Assembly (NCBI RefSeq): GCF_031877795.1
Contig: NC_133940.1
Coordinates: 5,581,985 to 5,645,984 of the forward strand
Direction: 5' to 3'
DNA from: Strix aluco
Taxonomy: Eukaryota; Chordata; Aves; Strigiformes; Strigidae
DNA: 64,000 nt
In this document: positions 13,693 to 26,026 of the stretch, in pieces
Numbering within the stretch: the stretch's first letter is position 1
Layout: each line of letters starts with the position of its first letter
Position numbers and translations under genes: made by a program
The notes under the pieces: generated by a model
What the model was told of the DNA's origin: nothing
Database searches by the model: none
Seen by the model: only the letters and a program-made list of their open reading frames with translations

Positions 13693-16600
13693 ACATGCTT
13701 CAGCTGTGTAAGAAGCACACACATCCTAGGGCCTGGCTGGGAGGCAGAGCATCGTGGCAGAAATAATTTTTCAGTTGCTTGGCTCTGTTACCTACTGGCC
13801 TTGAGAGAACCCTGGCCAGGGGAGAAGGGGAAGGAAAGCACAAGGAACGACTCTGGTTCTGGCTCTGTGGAGTGCACGGGGAGCAGCAAGGAAGGGAGGG
13901 TGGCACTGAAGATCAGTCCCTGCACAGCAGACTGCATTATTCTTCTACATGTACAAGAATTAAATAATTCTGAAAAGCCTTGAGCTGGCTGTGTTTTAAT
14001 CCTCAGCTCAAAAAAATCCATGCTCAGCTACAGCCACCCTGGATCTTGGTCTGCAATGCACAGCTATCTTGGGTGACAGGGTACCAGTTAGCATGACATC
14101 ACCATAATTACAGCAAAATCATACTTGCCCTGCTGTGACCTCACTCTGCGGGTTGTATGGGTCTACAGATATATCCTGTGTGCAGTTCTAGGCAGCTCTA
14201 GGTTTCGCCCACAATCAAATGCAAGGAATTTAACAATTCCTCAGTGAGGTTATGGGAAGTCATTGACTACCTGCACTCAGTGACTTTGTATATTAATGAA
14301 GATATGTCTTGTATCTTAATGAAGATACAGAATATATCTTCATTACAGTTTCAAGCTCTGACATCTTACAACAAAGTTTACACCTGAGTTAAACTGTGGC
14401 CTGGACAGTAACCCTGCACAGTCAAAGCAGCAAGAGCCAAAACCCTTTCCTATTCCAAGGGGATGTTTTCCTCCAGCAGCTATAGCTGAAATTCAGCTAA
14501 CAGCCCAAGTAAGCTGTGCAGTCTGGTAAACAGCTGTGACATGTATTTTCAAACAACAAATTTAACTGTAACACTACAATTATGCACCACAGAGAGTACA
14601 AATTATCCCGTCCTTCACATCGGTATGCCTTTCCTGACCCTCTATTTCTTTTTCTTCTTTTAATTAATCACCTTTACTTTCTGTGCCCGCCTGGTCCATC
14701 TGTGCAGCAGTGCTATGAATAAGCCAGAACTGCAGTTGTAAAAAGAAAGGGAATGTTTATAATTTGTATTTAGTTCTGTTATGTGTCTCATTGTTGAACA
14801 CAGAAAGTAATTTTCTATAAAGAAGGGTTCTGGATCATCAACTGAGAATAATCTAATTGTTTTCCCTTCAATTACATTTAAAACAAATTATTTTTAAGAG
14901 TCCTTGCAACCACTTTATTACCCATGCAACTCCCACCGCATATCAGAAGGTGGCAGACCAAACAGCTGGGGATTTCTGTACCCACTGTCAACCTGTCTCA
15001 GGTACAGTCTCCACCAGAGAAAAACACCAGACACCTGGCTAGATGATATTTTCCTCTGGGAAGAAGCACGCACTACTGCTTTGTCACCAGTAGTAAAATT
15101 TCAGCAAATCCTTCAAGACAGAAAGTCTAACAACACCAGCTGTACCCAGCCTGCAAGATAGATCTCATGGATCACCAAGGAATGTTATCTGGGTATTGCC
15201 ACCAAAGGTCGGTCAGTATAATTCATGCAGACTGGAAAAATCTACAGTTGATCTGATCTGATTCAGGGATCTTGCTAACGATCTGCTTTAATGCTCCAAG
15301 CCTCAACCCTTCCAAGCAGGCATGTCAGAAATCTGGATCTGAATCCTACCCTTGGCATCCAGTAACACTACTGAGTAATCTGACATTGGGGGTTGTACTG
15401 ATCAGTCACCATTTCACCTGAACTACGGGTGTTACTGAGCAAAACAAGCACTTTTGTAGGACTTGAGCAAGGGGAAAATTATACAGATGATGAGCATCAA
15501 TGAAACTTACAGTTCAAAACCTCTTTTCTTTCTGCAAAACAAGATGTCGAAAATACTGCTGCCGTAACTTTTTAATAGATACTCAGCTTTGTCATGGAGT
15601 TTTGGAGAAGCAGCTTCTAAACATAAAATCTGATCTGTAAAAAAAAAAAAATAATAATAATTTTGCAATCTTTAAAATCCTGGAAATATCAGAAAGTCCC
15701 TGCATGCATATCTCTGTATTTATAATGGGATAAAGCTATGAAAACTCAGATATTTTCCCCAGTTCGCTCCACCTTTGACAGATAAATCAGGGAGATAAGA
15801 AAGTTGTGATGTTCTTTTGACCTTCTGCCAAAGGTAAGGACCACCTGTCGATCTGAATTTCCCTTGCAAATCTGCTGGAGCTGCAATACTGAAACTGCAC
15901 TGCTGGTGCCTGCTTTATCTCTGATTAGCCATCATTTGGGACAACTGTTCAACTGATGGAGCAAATGACTGCACTGAGCTGGCATTTCCTACCTCCCCAT
16001 CACACAACTGTTTAGAATAATATTTCAGTGCAACCGAAATGCAGTTTTATTTCTCCTCTCTCTCATCCAATCCCACAAGAATAAGGAAAAACTTTATACA
16101 AAGGTTTATTTTTACCTTATTGGAGAAGGATATTGTATACTCTGATGAACAATACTAGGATTAAGGTGGTCTCAAAGAGGTGTTTTGGCTCGGAATATAA
16201 CCACAATGCTCAGAAAGGATGTTTCTCTCAAAGGGCACAATACTGCCCACCAATATAGTTTTAGTCTGGGGGCAGGATTTCTCAGGGTTTTCCTGAATAG
16301 CTGCCAAAACCAGACCTCATGGTCTGCTGTCTGTATTAAATATCAACTGGCATTCCCCAGTTTTCCCTAGAGATGGCTGCATTTTCTGTAGTAGACAGAG
16401 CAATCCATGAGTACTGTCTGCCAGTCTTTACTCCCTGAGAGGGCGACACTGGAGTCAGGTTACTAGAGTGATTACAGGTATTACTTGTCATCTTCTCTCT
16501 ACTTCTTTTGATTTCCTTCTTTCACTAGAATATACCAGTTTAAAATGGACCTGATATTTTGTTTACTTTGTCCAACCCTCAGTGTGGGAGTGTGCTCAGA

Positions 16601-17639
16601 CAAGTCTGTCTATTCTGCTGTCCCTGCTAAGGTCAGCTTTACCTTTCTGCCGCAGACTCCTGCCCGTCCCTGTCCATCTTTGCATGTGGTCCCAGATAAC
16701 AGACACTGGGAAAGCAGGCTGAAAGTCTGGGGTGTCTCAGATTAATTATCTGCTCCTATTTTGTTCGTACAGGCAAGTTGCTCCAGTCTGGGAAGATGTG
16801 CAGAGAAGCTGTAGTGAACTGTTCTGTTCAAAAATGATTAAGCCTCACCTTGAACTCAGTGGAGCTGGCTCACAACAGAACTTCCAATAGTTGTAACAAA
16901 ACTAAGATGCAATCTTAAATAGAAAGGTATCAGAAAGCATTGGAAGTGGGATCTGGAAAAAAAAGCCTGTACTCTTCTGCCTGACTCATTTAAGGAGTAC
17001 ACTAGTAAATATCAGGAATGCATCCCTTCTATTTTTTTTTTTTTTTTTCCCCAGAGAAAGAAATGACAAGACTTGAAAAGCAGAGGGTTGAGTTCCACAC
17101 TTTAACTCAGTCGAGTGAACTCAGAGCTACACCAGGATGATTCTTTAGATCTGCATATCTGTCACAATTATTTATTATTTGTATGAACACAGCACCCGTC
17201 AGCCCAGAGAAGTAAACACTCACTGAAAAAATCAGAATCTAAAGCAGCGTTTCTTTCCTTAATGATTTAAAGGTCAGTAATATTAGAACTGTAAAAATGA
17301 AATACATGTGCCAAAAAGAGATCAAAAGACACAAAGCAGCTATTCCTTCTCCCGGACACAGTGTAACCCCCTTTCCCAGGTAGTCCAGGACGTTTGTATC
17401 AATATTTCATACTGACAACATCACTCTGGTACACAGACATACTATCCAACCAACGTCCTTCCAATTTTTGCTTTCCATCACTTATTTTCTTACTCCTATT
17501 TTACTACATTGACATCATTCACTGATGGAAATAGCACGCTCTCCAATGGACACAGGTAGCAGCTTCACATGTGCCTGGGGCTGGGAGCAGCTGGCAAGGG
17601 GTGATCCAAGGGGTGAAAGGACCCAGACACCACACTGCT
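13693..17639. other. Intergenic sequence, no gene recognised
   Basis: Unique-looking sequence including a hairpin at 14317-14345 and a T-run near 17030-17050. No credible coding frame. Confidence 0.45.
14317..14345. repeat. Perfect 11-bp inverted repeat
   Basis: TAATGAAGATA and its exact reverse complement are separated by 7 nt. A third copy of TTAATGAAGATA lies just upstream (14293-14303), so the stem arm is also part of a short direct repeat. Confidence 0.85.
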
Positions 17640-17760
17640 GCATCTGCTCTATGCTTCAGATTCCTCCCTGTACAGATGGGGTACCCACCCACCATTGTGT
17701 ATATCTCTGGTCAAGAGTGTTATAAAATGGTTAAATATTATTTAATAAAATTGGCTTCTA
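17640..17760 (-). repeat. MIR-like SINE relic
   Basis: GCTTCAGATTCCTCCCTG followed by TACAGATGGGGTA resembles the reverse complement of the MIR core (CTCAGTTTCCTCATCTGTAAAATGGGGATA). Confidence 0.45.
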
Positions 17761-20700
17761 TCTGTGCAGCTGTTTAATAGATGCATCAATTTGGCAAATG
17801 TTTCTCCTGTTGATTCTCAGCATCAGTAAGTACTTTTTCTTTCTTTTTTAAAAAAAAAAGTTACTTGAGAACATTATAAATATGCAGAAGATTATTTTGC
17901 TTGCCATACTCATGGTATTAAAATCGTTTGCTCAAGACTTCCATTCATCCAGATGAAAATAAAATATTTTATTTTTAAGACATGATATATCACATAAATT
18001 AACTATGGAAAAATCATGGGGAAAAAAGCATTTCTGATGCTTTGAAATCACGTGAACCATATTTTGGCTAGTATGGTCTTGTCAGTCACCTTTTCTTCTA
18101 ACTGTTTTATGAAAAAGTAAATCTGTTCAAATCATTAGTCCCTGCCCTGTCAGACCTAAGCCCCACTGTTTGCAAATACACGTTTGACTGACAAGCCAAT
18201 GAACAACATCCTCTTTCAAAAAATGTCCTTGCACACTTAAAAAAGAGAGAGGTGTGGCTTATACATTTCTGAATTATGAATTAAATAGAACCTAGGAGCT
18301 ATTTAAATAAAATCTCCATGGAAACTTGTATTTTACGAGATAAGCCTGTGAAAGTAAAGAGCAATGACAGCTTAAGAAGAGAAAATAATCTTAACAGATA
18401 TAACCTCCTGTAAAAAGTGTGCAAGGCAAAACGAATGAAAAATTCCACTTGGAAAGCTGAAGCAAGCAGGTATTCCCTGCAAATGTTTTGCCAGAACTGA
18501 GATATTTTTAAAATAATTAGACTGAATCAGCAGCAGGTTGTACACACCATGGAGGAGAAAACCCCAAACCAAGCTGCAATAACTGTTTGAAAGCTGGTTT
18601 TCTGAGGTGCTAAGAGGCCTTTGATGTACCACTTTGATTTTAGAAAGTGACTTGTCAAGGCTGTAGTAGCCATGCATGAACACATCTCATGTACCCAGAG
18701 ATAAAAGCTGGATTTGGGGGACTGAAATACAGGAGCTGTGCTGGAGCCCTGGCCATCAGGTGCCCACGCTCGGCTCACGGAAAGGTGTGCAGGCGTGTAA
18801 ACCTTGCAGATGCTACTCAAACTATCCACACACCTTGTCCTGCTGCAAAAGTGAATTTCACCTACACACTGCCTGGCTCGGGCAAGGTACAGTCTTCCCT
18901 TTGATGGATAACCAGGCCACTGCCCCTTCTATGCAGAAAGCCCCTCTCTCTGCGCTCTTGTTTTGAGGACACCACCTAAATGGCAAATGACATTATCTAC
19001 TATTAGTCTACTAATGTTGTAAAAATAGTGTATGCTGAAATGCATGCTAAGCTTATCATTACAGATCCACATTTTTAATGTTTACAACAACAATAACAGT
19101 AATAATAATTATAATTCTTATAATTATGGTGGCTGCCACTTCCTCTCCCTTTGGGAAAATTCACTCTGTCCCCAAAATTGTACTCTTTGTTATATGCCCA
19201 CAAACAGTATCCACCATCCTGGAAGCTGCCCGTGGCTAGCTAGCCACAGGCTGTAGTGACATTTTCTGAGGTCAAAGGTAGTGTTGCACAAAACCCAAAA
19301 CTCCTCAGACAGAGTAAAAATATAACGCTGAAAGAGTTTATCCCACTGCTGGTTTCCAGCACAAGATAAGGCAAGAGGTAGAAGGATGAGAATTCACAAG
19401 CATTGGAACTCAAATAAGGAACTCAGGTCTTCAGGAGATTCTCACTGCAAAATGGGTAGGAAACAGCCTTAGTTAATTATAAGGCTCAATTCGTAGTGCC
19501 AATTGTGTAAACAAATCACAGTCCGTGGCACACACATAACATAACTGTTCTGTTAGGAGATACCTGTCAGTAAGTAGACTAAATGCCAGGGGTAGTCCCA
19601 TGGTATGGTACACACTCATTCAGGAAGGAAGGCTTTGCTTGTATTAAAATGAAAGTCTGAGAACAGTACTACATCCTGAGACATAAGATAACAAGAGTAG
19701 TTACATTTATGTTTAAAAACAAGCATAAACAGGCTTTCCTGCTCAGGTAAATTCCCTTAATTACTCAAAATACCAGATAAGAATATTGCTCATGCAGGTC
19801 TCATCTCACAATGCATACATGACTTGTGCATCTGGAGTCCTAACAATCACCAGTGTCGGGTGTTTGAGGAAGCTGTTGACAATTATTTAAAAATAAATTA
19901 TCATAAATAGGATAGAGCAGCACTTCACAGTTGACAAAATTGTTACAGCGCCACAGGAAGATGAAAACATGGCTCTCCAACATTTTCTTGGAAAGGAGAA
20001 AGTGCAGTTCTTTGATCCGTGTCTGCATTAGTTTTGTCAATAACTCTAACAGCCTTATAACCTTCCGTTTAATTTCTAGATTTTACTGTACATAAGGTGG
20101 TCATTCTCAAATGTATTATTAAGGTTATGTCAGGAAGAAATGAAAAGTGTGAAACAGTGCCAGAGAATTCTCTCAGACTTTGGTGACTGTTCCATATCAG
20201 ACACTGTCCACATATTGTGAAGTATTCTGAAATTATGAAAAGTAAATTGATTCCCTCTGAGGCTGCAGACATACACCATATTTTCCATCTATTGAAGCAC
20301 AGCCAGAGTCTCATCTTAGCAACCGGCCATAAATCTGAAGTGACTCTAGCAAAAATAAAAGGAACTACTTCAGAGTTCTTAAAGAGAGAAGAGTTTTATC
20401 CTGGACCACATTTTTCCTTGATTTCAGTAGTTAAAACTTACTTGGCTCTGTTCTCACAGCTCATCACAGATGGTGAATTTTTCTAATCTTTTTCTTTACT
20501 AAAGAGTAAAAAGCCACTGAACTAGGAGCTACAGCTAACAATTGCCACTGGGATGAGACTGAAGGACTTCAAACAGAGTATCTGTGAATGAAAGATGAGA
20601 TCTTAATTATTATAGCCCTTTACTATAAACTAGAAATTACCAGTGCAATTCTAGAACAGTTATCTGATATTCTTCAGTCATTTTAGATCATTAGGAAATA

Positions 20701-22271
20701 TCCTCTCCCATTCCAGCCAACAGCATTGAATTTATAAAACGTGACACCAAGCAGATAAACTCACTGTTGTAGTTATGTTACTTCTCCTTCTGTAAAAGCT
20801 CCTAGAACTTCCTTTCATGTTTGGTTTTATCTTTTCTTCCCCTAGAATTAGTCTATCATAATTTTTGAACTAGGAATTCATTCCCAATTAAAAACTGGAT
20901 TCAGACCAGTTGAGAGTCAAGCTTTGATCTTGGAAGATCACCTGGTTTTGTAGGTGAGGTGTAGGATTTTTAGTAGCTTTGGAAAGACTAGTAGTACATC
21001 TATTTTCAAGAACTTCAAATCTTAACAAAGTAAAAACCTGAAAGTAAGTTAATACAATTAATAAAAAATGTGTATTTAAGGCTTGTGCTTTAGATAGCAA
21101 GATCATTTCAGAATAGCTCCTGTTTGCACCATCTTCTGTGAGTTATGATTGGCTTTGTTTGTCTTGCTGGACTCATAATCCTTGCCTTTCACCAGTGCTT
21201 TCCAGAATTATATTCACCATAACCCTTATTTTCCAATAACTGTCTCAAGCTGACCATGTGGTAGAACCATGTCCCACACTGACGGGATGTATATGTCAGG
21301 GTATCCTTCCCTCCCAGAGCAATACCTCACTGCTTCACCCACGGTGTAACAATGAGAGATTTGGAGGTGATGTGGGTAAGACCAGTGCATCCTGACCTCC
21401 TCACACACTGGGGCCCATTCATGGGTCTGGTGTGTAATGTAACACACTCCTCCCGACAGCCAGGCTCCTGGGGAGGAGGCAGGTGTTCCTGCTTAACTGC
21501 AGGACTTGTACAAATGGATTTTTAGCCGATGGAGGACTTACTAAAAAGAGGAAAATATGGGGGGAGGTGGGGTGTCCTTCTGATTTACGAGGGACAAGTT
21601 CCACTCTTCAAACACTGAGTCTAAGCGGAATGAGTTTTATGATGTGATTGTTAATTAGCAGACAATTATTGAAGAAATATTTCTCTTGCAGGAATACTAA
21701 ATGATGCCATCACCTAGCATGAATGATGGTGCAGGTCAGGCCTCAGTACTAATTGATTTAGCAAGGAATCCTTTCAAGAACTGAGGAGTGGCAGGAGCAG
21801 ATATATTTGTAAGTGGAGAGACAGAGCAGGGGATCAGCTTTGGGCCACGGTGCTTCCTGTGGGACGATGTTGGCTGACTCCTGCTTCAGCCAGTGGTATG
21901 GGAGGCCACAGAGCCAACTGTTTCAGGCCATGTGACCTCTTCCAACTGCACTTGTGCCACTTCAGTGAAAACATCAGTGAGCAAAAAAACCCCTGTTATT
22001 TTCATTACTTAAGCTAACACAGCTTATTTAGACAAAACCAAGAACCACTCACACAAGCATTGATCAAAGAGGGCTACCAAAAACTAAGCAGAGAAAGACA
22101 GATGCAGCTTGAGAAAAGAAGAGAGGGTAATATCCTATATCTGGAAGAGCTGGAAATGGAAGATGAGTCTCCACAACACCACTTCCATTGATTTTCTAAG
22201 TACAAGTATTGAGATTTTTTTCCCCTGATTCCATTACAGAAATCTGTTGTATTCGCTTAGGGGTATGTACG
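17761..22271. other. Intergenic sequence, no gene recognised
   Basis: AT-rich. An AAT/ATT-rich simple stretch lies at about 19083-19128. Short frames at 18.4-18.9 kb overlap on both strands and show no family similarity. Confidence 0.45.
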
Positions 22272-22384
22272 CGCTTAGGGATCTGGTGGAGTTGGGAACT
22301 GTCAGTGTGAGGCTAATGGTTGGACTAGATGATCTTCAAGGTCTTTTCCAACCTTGATGATTCTGTGGTTCTATGATTCTGTGA
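22272..22384 (+). mobile_element. CR1 LINE 3'-end fragment
   Basis: Only the last ~110 bp: GGGATCTGGTGGAGTTGGGA, GGTTGGACTAGATGATCTTC and the terminal ATTCTGTG-type octamers. Same general subfamily as the 13-kb copy. Confidence 0.93.
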
Positions 22385-25300
22385 AAAAGATGATTCTTTT
22401 TGAAAGGTACAATTATCTGTTAATACATGGAATGCAAAGAGGATTCCAGTTACCCTCCACATATTCAGACTATTTCCAGCTCCTTCTTTCTGCATGAACA
22501 TAGAAGTCTTGTCAAGTTATACCATATTAAAAGTAAGAGTCTTTTCTTACCTGGTCATTTCTAAGAGTCTAAGAAACTTACTCATTAGCAAGACAGTAGG
22601 TACAGTAGAGCTTCTGAAAATAAATTTTTGACAATTGAATTTATTGTTTTGCCACAGTCTGCAGGTTTGAATATTGCTTTACAGGATGGTTTCCTTCCAA
22701 AGGGCCTGGTTGGAGCATTTTGATTTATGGATGCAACATCATTCATGGACTCAGAGGCTAGCAGATTCAGTAATTTAAACTTAGGTTTCTCTCGGATTTC
22801 CTTAAGTACTTTTATTGCCCCATCACAGTTGCATTCAAATGTTTTAGAAACACCTATAAACTGAAACAATGGCATCAATTACCCTTTTTTCTTTCACTAG
22901 AGGAATATCTGGGGCAGACTTTAAGTTTTTCATTGTGTGTATATGTACATGAGCAAAAGATAGAGTCCAAGAAGAAACGGTCATGAAAATCCATTTACGT
23001 ATGACTGGAGCCCAACCTGTCTTGCTTCCACAACCCTGAAATCCCACAGAGGTTTTCCTGTCACCTCACATTTTACCACTGCATCTTTGCAACAAAGCTG
23101 TCCTGCGGGAATGATCAAGGCAGTGCTGCAAAGGACTTTGAGAGTTAAGGCAGAGACCTTGAACTGCACTTTGCATTAAAGAGTCAGTCCTCAGTGCAGA
23201 ACATCAAGCTGATGTGCTCACGGTAATGATTGTTGCTAAGCAAAGGGAGATGATAGCTGTCTTTTGTACTGAAGTTTTCAGGATGTGTGGCCTCACTGAA
23301 TGGTCGGGAGGTCAGGAATGCATAGGTCATCCTGGTCAGACCCAGGCCCAATTGAATGGGACACCTCTTATGGCAGATGGAAGGGGGAAATTTGCTGCCA
23401 TGGTTGTAGGCATCTGTAGCAGCAAGGAGTTCAAAAGGAGCACAAGGCTGCATACGGCCCTATCCCAGTCCCACGCTTCCCCACCTTAACCTCTAAACAT
23501 TTAACTGTCCTGAAAGTATGCAGCAGAGGCATGTCTTGACTTAATACAACCTCAGCCCTGCCAAATTAGATTTAATGTAAGGTCAGCCAAGAGATCATGC
23601 TGCGAATGGGCGACATAGAGGAGGCAGCAAACTGATCTACCTCTAACTTTTTGGTCTTTGTCTTTATTTATTTCACCAATTCTCCCACTCTCTTCACACG
23701 TCAGAGAAGTATGATTATGCAGAAGACAGTCACAGAAGACGCCTGAGCCAATCTGCTACGGACCTGCTGGTACTGTAGTCTCAACGTCTCTGCTCCTATT
23801 CTCGGTCACACAGTCATGCCCCATCATCTGCGCTTGTTATAATGCTCACGTTTAGAAACCAGTTCAGTTCACCAAACAGAGAGAAAACTACTATCTTTTG
23901 GCACATTACTTTTCTACCAAAAGCAGCCCCCACTGGGTGAATAAATGACAGGACTGCAGAGCTGTAATCAGGAGTGAAGGGTATAAGGATCAGGACCTCC
24001 TCTTACCGCAGGGTTGAGAGATTAAACTGCCCTCTGACAATGTTCAGGACAGGAGCTCTGATCACCAAGGAGCTGTCTGAGCTCAGGGGGCCTTCCCTCG
24101 CTCACTCTAAGAAATAAGGACTGACCCACTTCAGAATGTTTCCTTTGCGCTCCTACAGCTCTGGGAAATAGGACAGACAACACGCACAGGGATCAATAAT
24201 AGTCAAGTGCTACAGTGAGTCCATTAGGATCAGCCCATCTATCAGGGCTACAAGAGTTCTTTCCGTGCCTGGCTGTAGCCTGAGGCTTGGCTGAGATGGA
24301 TCTGTGGCATCCACCCCAGCTCTTGGACTGGCACGTTCAGAAAAGACGGCTCTTGGCAAAAGTTTCCAAGGCCATCTCTTCAGAACAGTAGTTTTTAATC
24401 CTTGCTGCAGGGATGTTGCAATGCTTTAGGATCAGTGTCCTTCAGCAAAACATAACCCAAGAATATTAAAAGCGCAGCACAGAGCTGTAGTTCTGCTCCT
24501 TGTAGTAAAGAAAGTACATAAGGGGTTTCTCGAGCAGGGGAGGCGACTTTTTTTTTTCTGGGAACTAGAAAAGGTTTGAGGTCAGCATATGAGGACTCCA
24601 GCTATGATATGCTCAGTCACATAAAGATTTTGAAGACTCACCTATGGGAAACCTATGCACACTTCAGAAAGGAGCCCTGTAGGAAATCATTATCTGCACA
24701 AATGCCAGTCTCCCAAGGTGATGGATTACTCCACCATGTCATCTAACATGGCTTTCATGAGCATCTCTGGTGACTTGGGGTGTGATATGGCCAGACAATG
24801 TCCTTCCCTTAGGGCTATGTCTTGGCATTTTGGGAAGCCATTCAATTAATGGATTTTTAAGGTGTGTGCACATACTGGTTTGGGTGGGGGGAAGGGGTGA
24901 ACAACATTGCCTATACTGATATTTCCAGTTTAACACTAATAATTACAAATTTATTCTCCTGTGGACTCAGACATTTTACATGGGCAATGGTTTTAAAGAA
25001 TGCAGGTAATGAAAAATCCATTATACTGTTGGGTGAGTTATTTCATTGACCTTCACTATTAAAGATGCACAATGCTTGTTGAGTATTTCTCACTTCAAGA
25101 CTTAGGTGTGATCTACCCCAAAGCAGTGGGCACAATGGGAAATATCACAGAGAGTGGGAGTTTTTTGTTTGTTTTAGAGGGAGATGATACCAGAAATAAG
25201 TAAGAGGGTCTATAACACTGTAGTTGCAATAAACTTTACAGCTGAAATCAAAATTTAAACCTAAACACACACATTTTTAATGCCAAGGGCAAGCAAAATA

Positions 25301-25544
25301 ATTGCACCAGTATTACCAAAACTTCTATAAATTACATGTGGCCAGTTTTCTTCTTGCTCAGTATGCTGAAACACAGCAGGACAACAGCGGTAAAGAAAGG
25401 CAGGCACACATGTGCTGTCTTCTGAGAAGACTGTTCCCAGGGAAATCCACGGAGTTAGCGATTCTTGCAAAGTCAGAATTCAGCATAAAGTAGGAAGACT
25501 ATGCTCACCAGCACAGCAATCTGTATTTGTGCGAATTATAAGAC
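22385..25544. other. Intergenic sequence, no supported gene
   Basis: Includes a Cys-containing open frame at 22585-22878 (minus) that has no recognised homologue and is treated as chance. No repeat family recognised. Confidence 0.4.
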
Positions 25545-25567
25545 GGGGGGGGGGGGGGGGGGGGGGG
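25545..25567 (+). repeat. Poly(G) run, G23
   Basis: An uninterrupted run of 23 G on the + strand in AT-rich surroundings. The length may vary and is easily misassembled. Confidence 0.9.
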
Positions 25568-25694
25568 AAGATAAATAGGTTAATCTGTTGTAAACAGATT
25601 TTGACCCCGAAGGTGATCACAGGTACACAGCATTACGGCACTTTAAACTGTTTTATGCAAAGCTTAAAAAAGACCCAGTAACAAACAAAGCTTT

Positions 25695-26026
25695 TTTTGT
25701 GTTTGCTAAACAAAGCATGAAAGAATAGTGACAAAAGTAGGAGGAGCCGAGTTTGTCCGGACAAAGCCAGGAGGAGGAGCCCTCATGCAATGGAAATGCA
25801 GTTCAGTGGTCCTGGATTGATATGCTCATCCTTTAAACCCCCAGGGCTGGGAGATCACAGGGCCTGAAAGTCCATCAAAGAGCACTTCTCTGCATTGATC
25901 CAGTCTGGAGCGGAAGGCTGGTGGGGGTCTGCTGTTCTGTATAAAACTGCCTCCGAAGATAATCAGCTTTTCTTCCTTGGAAATTGGGGAATCCCAAACA
26001 TCAATAAAGTGTTATTTCAAGTAAAA
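25695..26026 (+). mobile_element. Possible solo LTR or small promoter-like module
   Basis: A moderately GC-rich segment containing TATAAAA (25940-25946) followed 57 bp later by AATAAA (26003-26008), the order found in the U3-R part of LTRs. A TGTTTG...AACA boundary can be drawn, but no target-site duplication is evident. No internal retroviral sequence is seen. Confidence 0.25.
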
